NCBI GenBank assembly: GCA_964587105.1
Contig: CAZPKG010000016.1
Location: 1 to 64,000 of the forward strand
Length of the DNA stretch: 64,000 nucleotides
Reading direction: 5' to 3'
Source: JABWCQ01 sp964587105
GTDB lineage: Bacteria; Electryoneota; RPQS01
Under the pieces are notes generated by a model. The model saw nothing but the letters and a program-made list of their open reading frames with translations. It was not told the DNA's origin and made no database searches. Numbering within the stretch: the stretch's first letter is position 1; each line of letters opens with the position of its first letter. The position numbers were made by a program, and so were the translations under genes. Below are positions 51,661-60,157 of the stretch, piece after piece.

Positions 51661-53985
51661 TTACTTGATGACGACAAACTTGTCGAGATACTGCTCGCCG
51701 CCGTACTCGACAGTGAAGTAGTAGATACCACTGACAATCTCCTGATCATTGCGCGTGCGCAAATCCCAACTCGTTTGTTCGGAGCCGTTGTAATGATCAA
51801 TTGAAGCCAAGTAGTCGCCGCCGAGTGAGAATATGCGAATGATGCATTTACCCGGTGTGGTATTGGTTGGCAGACCGCGGAACATCAATTGACGTTTGAA
51901 CTCGAGTCCCGCCGGTGTTGAGATCGGCGTTCTCTCTCCGGGGTGGCTGCCTTTGTATGGATTCGGATAAACATATACGCGGGATAGGTCTGTTGCCGCC
52001 GCGCCCGAACCGGCCTGTGCCGCGATTGAGACCGAGCGCGTGTTGCCAGTGCGGCCGGACTCGAGAACACCCGCGCCGAATACGCCTTTGTCAAAGGCAC
52101 GCACGACGTATTCATAAGTCTGACCGGGGATCAGATTCATATCCCAATATACATATTCAAACGTACCGTCAGGATAATGAATCGTGTCAGTCGGCATACC
52201 GTAGTTGAAGTTCTGCCATTGAAACTCGCCGGGCAACGTGTCAATCAAATCGTATTCGATAAGCCGTTGCCAATCCACCTGCCCTGTTCGGCGTTCGATG
52301 CGATAGCCTTCAAAGTCCGAATCGCCTGTAATTGCGTCAACAGAGAGTTCGGCATTCGGTTTCCAACGAATGCGGGTGCGGTCGGAATAGACGTCAATTG
52401 CGTATTCAGGTGCATCGGGAGCAGACGGGCCTTGAAAGTCGTTAAGGTACATCGCCAGCGCCCATTCGGCATTGACTCCGATGTCGGCAGTGTCGTCGCC
52501 TGCGATATAAGCCAGTGTGATCGGTAGGGTTTCGCCGGGGCGAATCGTAAAGCCGTCCGTTGCATCGGCGCCGAACGAGATCAGCATTCGCCAGTCACCA
52601 GCTTCAGGGCTCAACGGATCGATGTCGCCGGACGAAATCATATCATACTTGTCCGAGTTCGTTTCGGGATCACCGCCGGAGCCACGATCGAAGTTGCGGA
52701 ATGAAACGCGCAATTGATCGAGGGCAACGGGAGTTTTGACGACACGCATGGCGAAGGTGCCGGGTCCTGGTCCGTCGTCATCTTCCAAGTCGTCGTATTG
52801 CACCGCCATCAAACGGCCGGGATCATAGTAGTTGAAATCGTCGAGCGACGCCGCATCGCCGGGTTCTCCCTGAGCTTGAATATCCGGGTCGGCAAACATC
52901 GCGATGAATACATTGCGCAGGGCCAGCGGGCTGGTGTTGCGAATGCGGTAATCCAAAAGAATGAAATCCCCGGCGTATGCTTCGGGGAAGGCATAGGTGC
53001 GCTGCGTGACAACGATTCCCAACGGAGTGTGTCCATCCACGTCGGGGCTTGAGACAAATTCATCTTGAATGTCGTCCATGAACACGGCGTAATATTCCTG
53101 CGCACCACGAGCGTTGCCGTCTTCGTCCAGCAGGCCGTCGCCGTCATCATCCAACAGGCCGGGGCAGCAATCACCGTCGTTGTCACTATCCTCCGCATCC
53201 ACAAGACCGTCAAAATCATTGTCGGCATAGTCGCGAGCCATGTCGCCGGCAGGGTCTTCGTCAATGTGCGGCTCGGCATCGTAGTTGCAATTCAGATCAT
53301 TGTTAGCGTCGCCGGAAACGTCCGTGTCTTCATCTATGTCACCGTCGGCGTCGTCATCCGTTCCGTTGACTATTTCTTCATCAATCTGGCCGTCGTTGTC
53401 ATCATCGAATCCGATCAGTCCGCGGCCACCGTCGAAGTTTCTTGAAGCGCGCAGGTTGCCGTCCCAGTCGTCCGTCGAGATATCCCAGTCGCCGTCTTCA
53501 TCGAAATCTTTGGCACCAAGCGTGAAGAAGCGGTCGTCGAATCGATCGATGGATTTTGATGACAGATGCCAGTCCGGGTTTGCGCTGGTGTTTGAAAACG
53601 GAGTGGCGACAATATTTTTGGGATAGAATTCGCCCGTGCCATTATCACCATCGGTAGCCGTTGAAACGAGCCGGTTTCCGTTAACGATTGCACCTACCCA
53701 CACGCCGGCAGAAAACAGGAAGTTGTTTCCGCTGTTGATCGGAAACTCCATGCCGGAGAATCCGGGGATGTTGTCGGGATTGCCTGCCTGACCGTAGTTA
53801 GCGATGGTGAAGCGAACATTGCCGATATCGTGAGCGATCACGTCGGGGCGCGCGCTGGGATCGATTTCGTCCAAACGAGCGCGCGTCGGTCCGCGATCCT
53901 CGACTTTCCTGGCGTTCGCCGTGTGAACCGCGACGCCAAACGAAAGCGCGGCACAGATAATTAGAGTGTATTTGAGTTTCTTCAT
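51661..53985 (-). CDS. Asp-rich secreted protein with calcium-binding-like repeats and T9SS-like tail
   Basis: A 774-residue secreted protein with signal peptide (ending HTANA). Residues about 155-290 are a run of thrombospondin-3/EF-hand-like acidic loops (DDDNDGQIDEE, DDDADGDIDED, DNDFDGLVDAEDSDNDGD, DDDGDGLLDEDG), expected to bind calcium. Then beta-rich and Fn3-like regions, and a C-terminal domain with VYPNPYKG, IIRIFSLGGDYL, SGIYYFTVEYGGEQYLDKFVVIK (given in part), close to T9SS type A tails. The TonB receptor just upstream carries the same kind of acidic loops in its barrel, so the two may interact. 15 bp after the receptor gene. Confidence 0.8.
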   Translation of the reverse strand: MKKLKYTLIICAALSFGVAVHTANARKVEDRGPTRARLDEIDPSARPDVIAHDIGNVRFTIANYGQAGNPDNIPGFSGMEFPINSGNNFLFSAGVWVGAIVNGNRLVSTATDGDNGTGEFYPKNIVATPFSNTSANPDWHLSSKSIDRFDDRFFTLGAKDFDEDGDWDISTDDWDGNLRASRNFDGGRGLIGFDDDNDGQIDEEIVNGTDDDADGDIDEDTDVSGDANNDLNCNYDAEPHIDEDPAGDMARDYADNDFDGLVDAEDSDNDGDCCPGLLDDDGDGLLDEDGNARGAQEYYAVFMDDIQDEFVSSPDVDGHTPLGIVVTQRTYAFPEAYAGDFILLDYRIRNTSPLALRNVFIAMFADPDIQAQGEPGDAASLDDFNYYDPGRLMAVQYDDLEDDDGPGPGTFAMRVVKTPVALDQLRVSFRNFDRGSGGDPETNSDKYDMISSGDIDPLSPEAGDWRMLISFGADATDGFTIRPGETLPITLAYIAGDDTADIGVNAEWALAMYLNDFQGPSAPDAPEYAIDVYSDRTRIRWKPNAELSVDAITGDSDFEGYRIERRTGQVDWQRLIEYDLIDTLPGEFQWQNFNYGMPTDTIHYPDGTFEYVYWDMNLIPGQTYEYVVRAFDKGVFGAGVLESGRTGNTRSVSIAAQAGSGAAATDLSRVYVYPNPYKGSHPGERTPISTPAGLEFKRQLMFRGLPTNTTPGKCIIRIFSLGGDYLASIDHYNGSEQTSWDLRTRNDQEIVSGIYYFTVEYGGEQYLDKFVVIK

Positions 53986-54000
53986 GTGCGGCTCTTTCGA

Positions 54001-57000
54001 TTAAAAGTCCACCGCGAGGCCAAAGCGCACTTGCCGCGGATTGTCCCACGCATCGGGATTCGCGCCCGCTTTGGGATTGATGCCGTAATTGGGACTCGAG
54101 TTGTCGTTGATGTAACCCGGCTCCCCGTCGTTATAAGTGTCCATCGTGTACTGATTACGATCCCAGCCCAAAACGTTTATGGTGTTGAATAGATTGCGAA
54201 CCTCAAACAACGCTTGGCAATCGAGACCGCCCATACGGAAATGCCGACTTACGTTCACGTCAGTCGTATAGTTCCAATCGGAGTTCTCAGAAAACTCCTG
54301 ACCTTCGATATTGCTGCCGTTGATTTGCGTCGGTGTGTATGGCAGGCCGGACAGGAATTGCGTCAACCAGTTCAAGGTCCAGCCGGTGCGCAGCCATTCT
54401 GCCGAGAACGGTTTACCTTTCAGCGGATAATTAGTGCCGAGGTTGAAAACGATTTGATGGCGGCGATCCCACGCGAGCGGGGTTTCGCCTGCCGGTTCAG
54501 CATAATTCGAGCGCGTTACATCTGAACCAATATCATACGAATTTTTGCCGCTGGCCCATGACAACGTGTAGGTCACACGGCCCGACAAATACGAACCGTA
54601 ATCTTTGGTTAAGTTGAACTCAAACCCGCGTACAGACGCATAATCCGCGTTGTAGTAGATAGCTGCATTCTGACGACTGGCAAGTGGAATACCAAGATCG
54701 AAGAAGAGTTGGTTTTGAGAAGCGGTCTGAATCCAATTCTTGATGTCCTTGTAGTAGGTAGAGACGTCAAGAAGGAAATCGTTTGCGAATTGATGACGGA
54801 CACCGAGTTCGTAAGCAATCGTCTTGGATGGTTTTAGATCGGGGTTGCCAATAACGGGCGTGCCGCCGGTCTGCAATTGATTGACACCGGTGAGGTAGTA
54901 ATCCTGACGACCGCGCTGATAGAAATAACCGTAATTAAAATGGAATACGTCTTTGTCGGTGACGCTGTAGGCGATGCCCAAGCGCGGAGAAACATACATC
55001 TCACCGTTCTTGCTTGGAGGATCAAAGTCAACAAAATTCGCGAGAGTCGGATCATCTGCGAGCGGCTGGCGAATTGAGTTTCCGCCAATGCGCCAGTAGT
55101 CCAAGCGCAATCCGGCATTGATTATGATGTCGCGGTACTCCATCTTGTCCTGTAAGTACGCAGCGCCGGACGAAGGATAGTAGCGATAGACGTCGGTATA
55201 AATTCCTTCACCCGCGTTGTCGATCGTCGAGTAGGGGCGATCTTCCGAGGCTACATTGTAGTAGTTGTATTCGAGTCCGCCTTTAGTTTGGTGGCGCGGA
55301 TGAACTTGTGACGTGATGTCCCACTTCATCGTGTAGGTTTTGGAATCAAACTCGGCCCAATCGGGAACAAGCTGTTGGCTGTTTCCGCCGAGGCCGTCGC
55401 CTGCGATGTGAAAACCATTGACGCTTGGATAGGCGTTGCTGGGGTTATTGTAGTCCCACATGCCGTCGCCGTCCATGTCGGTAAACGGTTCACCAATATC
55501 GTAGCGGCCATTCAGCGTGCCATCCGCTCCGGGCAAATCGGTGTAGGGTTCGCTAGCAACGCCATACTCATTGGCTGCCTTGCCGCCGCCTGAGAGCACG
55601 CGCGAAGCGTCATAGATGCCAAGCCTGAACGTCTGGAATGTGTTGGCGTTGAGGTTGTGGTTCAGCGTGATATACATCTGCTGATCTCGAATCAACTCCG
55701 TGCGAACATGATCAGCAGGATTGTATTGATAAGCCTGAAGGTCTTCATCGATGCGGCCATCACCGTCGTCGTCAACCCAATTCAACGCCTCTTCATCCAT
55801 TCGACCATCACCGTCATCATCCGCCAGATCGGCGTCTGCCCCGTCCGTGATACCATCACCGTTCAAGTCCTGATATGTCCACTGACGGTAGTCATCCGCA
55901 TCACTCGCAAGACCCTGAATAGAGGCAAGCGCGTGCATACCGAGCGTTTGCTCGCTGAGCGGGAAATCGTAGGGGAAGCGCTGCGAAAGCCTGTACCAGA
56001 ACGGATTAATGCGCTCCTGATTGTTCATCCAACTCGCACTGATCTTGTAATTCTTTTCAGAATTGTAGGTCAGCTTGAGGTTTGTGTTGTTGTAAACTTC
56101 CGCTTTGCGAACATCGGAGCCAAATAGATCCGACACTTGCGGTCTGAACCACTTGTCGCCGCCGATAATGGTTCCGAATTCGTTGGCGTTACGCCCCCAG
56201 AAGGTTCCTGATCCAAAAAACGACATGCTACCGGGAATCTCTACGCCCATACGCGGCAAGAGCCGATCAGTGATCGGCTCCGGTCCGGAAAGCGAGAGTT
56301 CAGTATAATCGTAGTCCTGATATCCTTGTTTGCGGTCGGACATCTGGTGCGGCAATCCCTTAGATATGTCTCCGCCCAAATCGCTAAACGTCCCGCCGCC
56401 CACTCCTGAGAAATCCATGACGTGCTCGACGTGACCGCTGTAAGTGGGATCGCCGTCACGCGTGACGAGATTCACAACAGCGGATTGCGCTTCGCCATAT
56501 TCCGCGCTGAAGCCGGCGGTCAAGACTTGCATTTCTCCGATTGCAGATTTGGGAACCTGCATGTAGCGCCGTTGGAATTGCGGGTCGCGGACGGCTAAGC
56601 CATCCACGAGGAAGAGAATCTCATCCCGACGTCCACCGCGAATGTGGAGGTTTGTACCGCTTCCCACGACGCCGGCTTGACGCGAAAGCGCGTCGGAGAA
56701 TTGTGTGACGGGAAGTTCCGTCAATTCGCGCGTGTCCACCGTCCTGACCGTGTTGGCAACGTCGCGTTTGATAACATCGCGAACAGCCGTTACCACAACT
56801 TCTTCGCCCGTGAGCACGGTCTCTGTGAGCTTTAAGTTCAGCTCGGTCGTTTGCTCGGAGGCGATGACTACGCCTTGCACCAGTTGCGTTTCGTAGCCAA
56901 TTGTGGAGACGCGCACGGTGTACTCGCCAATCGGAATGTTGAGCACGAAGAACTCGCCTTTGAGATTCGTCGTTGCACCGCGTGTCGTTCCTTCAATGGC

Positions 57001-57138
57001 CACATTGGCACCGGGGATAGGTTCACCTGTGCCCGTGTCTTTGATGGCGCCGGAGAGTTTGCCGACGCCCTGCGCCCATCCAAGCGACGCGCAGCTCAGG
57101 AGCGCAATCCAAACAAAACAGTATTTCAATTTGATCAT
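54001..57138 (-). CDS. TonB-dependent receptor with calcium-binding-like extracellular loop
   Basis: A 1045-residue outer-membrane receptor: signal peptide (ending SLGWAQ), carboxypeptidase-regulatory-like domain (about 25-110, LSGAIKDTGTGEPIPGANVA), plug (about 120-240, RELTELPVTQFSDALSRQAG; RGGRRDEILFLVDGLAVRD; AEYGEAQSAVVNLVTRDG) and a long barrel ending ALFEVRNLFNTINVLGWDRN ... FGLAVDF. Residues about 419-466 contain DLNGDGITDGAD, DDDGDGRMDEE and DDDGDGRIDED, EF-hand-like loops unusual inside a TonB receptor. ATG 57138 has GGAGG 6-7 nt upstream. First gene of a five-gene operon with a sigma-70 promoter and structured leader. Resembles SusC/RagA and CirA-like receptors; cargo unknown. Confidence 0.9.
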   Translation of the reverse strand: MIKLKYCFVWIALLSCASLGWAQGVGKLSGAIKDTGTGEPIPGANVAIEGTTRGATTNLKGEFFVLNIPIGEYTVRVSTIGYETQLVQGVVIASEQTTELNLKLTETVLTGEEVVVTAVRDVIKRDVANTVRTVDTRELTELPVTQFSDALSRQAGVVGSGTNLHIRGGRRDEILFLVDGLAVRDPQFQRRYMQVPKSAIGEMQVLTAGFSAEYGEAQSAVVNLVTRDGDPTYSGHVEHVMDFSGVGGGTFSDLGGDISKGLPHQMSDRKQGYQDYDYTELSLSGPEPITDRLLPRMGVEIPGSMSFFGSGTFWGRNANEFGTIIGGDKWFRPQVSDLFGSDVRKAEVYNNTNLKLTYNSEKNYKISASWMNNQERINPFWYRLSQRFPYDFPLSEQTLGMHALASIQGLASDADDYRQWTYQDLNGDGITDGADADLADDDGDGRMDEEALNWVDDDGDGRIDEDLQAYQYNPADHVRTELIRDQQMYITLNHNLNANTFQTFRLGIYDASRVLSGGGKAANEYGVASEPYTDLPGADGTLNGRYDIGEPFTDMDGDGMWDYNNPSNAYPSVNGFHIAGDGLGGNSQQLVPDWAEFDSKTYTMKWDITSQVHPRHQTKGGLEYNYYNVASEDRPYSTIDNAGEGIYTDVYRYYPSSGAAYLQDKMEYRDIIINAGLRLDYWRIGGNSIRQPLADDPTLANFVDFDPPSKNGEMYVSPRLGIAYSVTDKDVFHFNYGYFYQRGRQDYYLTGVNQLQTGGTPVIGNPDLKPSKTIAYELGVRHQFANDFLLDVSTYYKDIKNWIQTASQNQLFFDLGIPLASRQNAAIYYNADYASVRGFEFNLTKDYGSYLSGRVTYTLSWASGKNSYDIGSDVTRSNYAEPAGETPLAWDRRHQIVFNLGTNYPLKGKPFSAEWLRTGWTLNWLTQFLSGLPYTPTQINGSNIEGQEFSENSDWNYTTDVNVSRHFRMGGLDCQALFEVRNLFNTINVLGWDRNQYTMDTYNDGEPGYINDNSSPNYGINPKAGANPDAWDNPRQVRFGLAVDF

Positions 57139-57213
57139 CAGACACCTCCGGGGGTATCGCCGCCCGTTAGTCCAGTGGTTAATATTGCCGTTCACCTCAG
57201 CGCAAAACAAAAA

Positions 57214-57267
57214 GCCGTGAGCTTTCGTACACTCCTCACAGAGAGTGAATTAGAAGCGGCACACGGC
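57214..57267 (-). promoter_or_regulatory. Structured leader upstream of the TonB/PorV operon
   Basis: Minus strand: GCCGTG (complement of 57262-57267) can pair with CACGGC (57214-57219), enclosing a CACTC/GAGTG hairpin (57243-57247, 57230-57234); TTTTTGTTTT follows at once. This looks like an attenuator or a small structured RNA between the promoter and the receptor start. No known riboswitch class was recognised. Confidence 0.4.
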
Positions 57268-57283
57268 AAGCAGACCCATTTGA

Positions 57284-57312
57284 ATAATACAATGGAAAGG
57301 CCCCAAAGTCAA
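57284..57312 (-). promoter_or_regulatory. Sigma-70 promoter of the TonB/PorV operon
   Basis: Minus strand TTGACT (57307-57312), 17-base spacer, TATTAT (57284-57289). Predicted start near 57277, giving a leader of about 140 nt before the receptor ATG. Confidence 0.6.
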
Positions 57313-57401
57313 GAGTTTAAGGCTTAATATATAAGGAATATAATAACAACGTCATGTGACATAAGTTACAAAGCTTAAGCCTCCTGATTCTTTATAATTC
57401 T

Positions 57402-57482
57402 ACGTTATTCAACGGATTAACATGTCAGTTTTGGAGATTGAGGGCGATAAATCGGGAATTTGCCTGCACTTTAGAATAACGT
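57402..57482. repeat. Spaced 9-bp inverted repeat in intergenic region
   Basis: ACGTTATTC (57402-57410) and its exact complement GAATAACGT (57474-57482) are 63 bases apart in the 410-bp gap between the TonB operon and glnN. No gene is seen in the gap (57313-57495); the region is A+T-rich. Could be a pair of operator half-sites or chance. Confidence 0.3.
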
Positions 57483-57495
57483 GAAGTGGAGGGCA

Positions 57496-57527
57496 AAAGA
57501 AAACGCCCCCGGACTTCCGAGGGCGTT
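57496..57527 (-). terminator. Terminator after glnN
   Basis: Minus strand 11-bp stem (AACGCCCTCGG with CCGGGGGCGTT, one G-U pair), AAGT loop, then TTTTCTTTT. It ends the leftward glnN transcript 23 bp after the stop. Confidence 0.88.
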
Positions 57528-57549
57528 CTTCAAACAAATCTGGCGGAAA

Positions 57550-59733
57550 TTAGTTTAGATGCAAGAGGTCGCGATACTTGGGCATCGGCCACAGGCGGGC
57601 ATCCACCAAGACTTCAAGCTCATCGCCTGAAGCGCGAAGCTCCTGCATCGCGGGGATCACCCGGTCGCGGAAGTATTTCGCGGTCACAAGATGATCATCC
57701 GTCTCGGGAACATCGGCCCGCGTTTGATCAAGCTGCTGCAGTCGTTCGATAAAACGCTCGATCGCCTGCGAGAGCAGTTCAAGCAAAGTGCGCTGTCCCG
57801 TCAGCATGGCCGAGGAAAGGACGTCTTCCGTTTCTTCTATTGAAGAAGCAATCCGACGTTGATATTCCAATGCCGCAGGGAGTATCTGCGTCGCTCCCAT
57901 AGAAGACATCAAGCCCGCCTCGATGCTCGTCATCTTGACATAGGTTTCAAGCTTGACATGGTAGCGGCTGTGCAACTCTGCCTCGGTGAGAATACCAAGA
58001 TATGAGAAAAGCTTGACGGACTTGGGCGTGATGAAGGCTGGAATCGCATCTACAGTCGTGCGGAGATTGGCAAGGCCGCGTTTTTCCGCTTCCTTGTGCC
58101 ATTCAGATGAGTAGCCGTCACCACCGAACAGTACGGCCTGATGCTCCGTCAGCACACGTTGCACGACACCTTTGACCGCCGCATTGAAGTCTTTTTCTTT
58201 CTTCTGTGCCTTCTCTATTTCATCTGCCATGAACTGCAACGACTCGGCAACGATCGCGTTTATGACCATGTTTGGTCGGGCGATATTCTGTCCACTGCCG
58301 ACAGCGCGAAACTCAAACTTGTTGGCGGTGAAGGCAAACGGTGACGTGCGATTGCGGTCGGAATCGTGCAACGGGAGTGGTGGAAGCGACGTCACTCCGA
58401 TGTCCAAAAAGGCGGCGCCTTTCTTTTTGACCTCTTTGCCTCCGATGATCGATTCAACCACGTCGGTCAGGGTATCGCCAAGATAAACGCTCATGATCGC
58501 CGGAGGAGCTTCATTTGCACCCAAGCGGTGATCGTTTGCCGGCGTGGCAATTGACGCGCGAAGCAGATCGCCGTGTAAATGCAGTGCACGAACAGTCGCA
58601 GACAAGAAGACGAGGAACTGCGCGTTTTCCTGCGGCGTACTGCCAGGCTCGAGGAGATTTGTGCCGCGATCATCGGCCATTGACCAATTGTTGTGTTTGC
58701 CACTGCCGTTAATTCCGGCAAATGGTTTTTCATGCGTCAGGCAAGCAAGCTCATGGCGTGCCGCAACCCGCTTCATGACCGACATCATTAGCATATTGTG
58801 ATCGGTGGCAATATTCGCGCGCTCAAAAACCGGCGCGAACTCAAATTGCCCGGGCGCAACTTCGTTGTGCCGCGTTGTCACGGGAATACCGAGTTTGTAC
58901 AATTCAACTTCGAGGTCTTCCATGAAGGCCAGCACTCGCTCTGGAATTGAACCAAAGTAGTGATCTTCCATCTCCTGTCCCTTGGGCGGACGTGCACCGT
59001 AGAGCGTGCGGCCACAGGTCATTAAGTCAGGGCGATCGAGAAACAGCTTGCGATCGACAAGAAAATACTCTTGCTCACAGCCAACCGTGGTGACAACTTG
59101 TTTGGCGTCGTGGCCGAACAATTTTAACACGCGAATTGCGGCTTTACTAATGGCGTCGATTGAGCGCAACAACGGCGCCTTCTTATCGAGCGCATGTCCG
59201 TTGAAGCCAATGAACACACTGGGAATATACAGAGTTTTGCCGTAACGGCCCTCCATTAGGAAGGCAGGACTGGTAGGATCCCATCCGGTATATCCGCGCG
59301 CTTCAAATGTTGAGCGCGTCCCGCCTGATGGGAAACTCGAAGCGTCCGGCTCGCCTTGCAACAGATTTGCTCCGGTGAACTCTGTGATTACTCCGCCGTC
59401 TTGAGTCGGAATCAAGAAGGACTGATGCTTTTCGGCGGTCAACCCATGAAGCGGATGAAACCAGTGCGAATAGTGTGTCGCACCTCGTGCCATCGCCCAA
59501 TCCTTCATCGCGGCGGCAATTACATCCGCCGTCGCGGGATCCAATTCGTGTCCTGAGTCTTGAATTGCCAGCAGGTGTTTGTACACAGGCTTAGGCAAGA
59601 CTTGGCGCATCACCGACAAAGAGAAGACGTTCTGCCCAAAAAGTTCTGAAGGCTGGAGCGGGTGTGCTGATCCATTGCGCGCGGGGCCGTTTGCTGACAC
59701 GTGTGATTCCTGACGATGAAGTGTTTTGTTCAT
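57550..59733 (-). CDS. glnN: Type III glutamine synthetase
   Basis: ATP-dependent synthesis of glutamine from glutamate and ammonia. The 727-residue length is that of GSIII, far longer than GSI (about 470). Marks: ATHYSHWFHPL, GGDGYSSEWHKEA, INGSGKHNNWSM, RLGANEAPPAIMSVYLG and the GSIII signature DRNRTSPFAFTANKFEFR. The ATG at 59733 is chosen because the family N-terminus fits; the in-frame extension upstream overlaps the thioesterase gene and lacks family character. It lies 40 bp after the thioesterase gene; no separate promoter is evident. GSIII is common in Bacteroidota, cyanobacteria and related lineages. Confidence 0.96.
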   Translation of the reverse strand: MNKTLHRQESHVSANGPARNGSAHPLQPSELFGQNVFSLSVMRQVLPKPVYKHLLAIQDSGHELDPATADVIAAAMKDWAMARGATHYSHWFHPLHGLTAEKHQSFLIPTQDGGVITEFTGANLLQGEPDASSFPSGGTRSTFEARGYTGWDPTSPAFLMEGRYGKTLYIPSVFIGFNGHALDKKAPLLRSIDAISKAAIRVLKLFGHDAKQVVTTVGCEQEYFLVDRKLFLDRPDLMTCGRTLYGARPPKGQEMEDHYFGSIPERVLAFMEDLEVELYKLGIPVTTRHNEVAPGQFEFAPVFERANIATDHNMLMMSVMKRVAARHELACLTHEKPFAGINGSGKHNNWSMADDRGTNLLEPGSTPQENAQFLVFLSATVRALHLHGDLLRASIATPANDHRLGANEAPPAIMSVYLGDTLTDVVESIIGGKEVKKKGAAFLDIGVTSLPPLPLHDSDRNRTSPFAFTANKFEFRAVGSGQNIARPNMVINAIVAESLQFMADEIEKAQKKEKDFNAAVKGVVQRVLTEHQAVLFGGDGYSSEWHKEAEKRGLANLRTTVDAIPAFITPKSVKLFSYLGILTEAELHSRYHVKLETYVKMTSIEAGLMSSMGATQILPAALEYQRRIASSIEETEDVLSSAMLTGQRTLLELLSQAIERFIERLQQLDQTRADVPETDDHLVTAKYFRDRVIPAMQELRASGDELEVLVDARLWPMPKYRDLLHLN

Positions 59734-59773
59734 GGGCGAGAGTGAAGGGATGGTGTGAGGTTGCAAGTGCGGA

Positions 59774-60157
59774 TCAATTCGGACGTTTGTCGATCTTCTT
59801 GGGTTTGCCATTCTCATCCACGGAGACAAACACGGCGCTGGTTTTGACGACGACGGTGCCGTCCGAGCTGCGAACAGCCTCGATTTCAAAGGCGCAGCTG
59901 GTGCGGCCAATGCGTGGATTCAAACAGAAGAAATGGATGATGTCGCCTTCGCGCACCGGATGGTGAAATTCAAACTCGCCGAACTTCAATGTGACCATGA
60001 AACGTTCACCAGTGTATTCACGGGCGAAAATCGCGGCGGCCTCGTCCACCCAAGCCATCATGTTGCCGCCGAACAAGGTTTTGTTCATACCCAGATTCTG
60101 CACCATACAGACCTTGGATGAAACTTTGTAGCGGCCCGGAGTTTCGGTGTGAGTCAT
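59774..60157 (-). CDS. Acyl-CoA thioesterase, hotdog fold (YciA/BACH-like)
   Basis: A 127-residue single-hotdog enzyme that should hydrolyse acyl-CoA. Marks: NLGMNKTLFGGNMMAWVDEAA (given in part: GGNMMAWVDEAA) with the catalytic Asp at about 38, then HHPVREGDIIHF and RTSCAFEIEA, characteristic of the acyl-CoA hydrolase 4HBT group. The ATG overlaps the stop of the metalloprotease gene by one base (TAATG), so translation is probably coupled. Why a cytoplasmic thioesterase follows an exoprotease is unclear. Confidence 0.88.
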   Translation of the reverse strand: MTHTETPGRYKVSSKVCMVQNLGMNKTLFGGNMMAWVDEAAAIFAREYTGERFMVTLKFGEFEFHHPVREGDIIHFFCLNPRIGRTSCAFEIEAVRSSDGTVVVKTSAVFVSVDENGKPKKIDKRPN

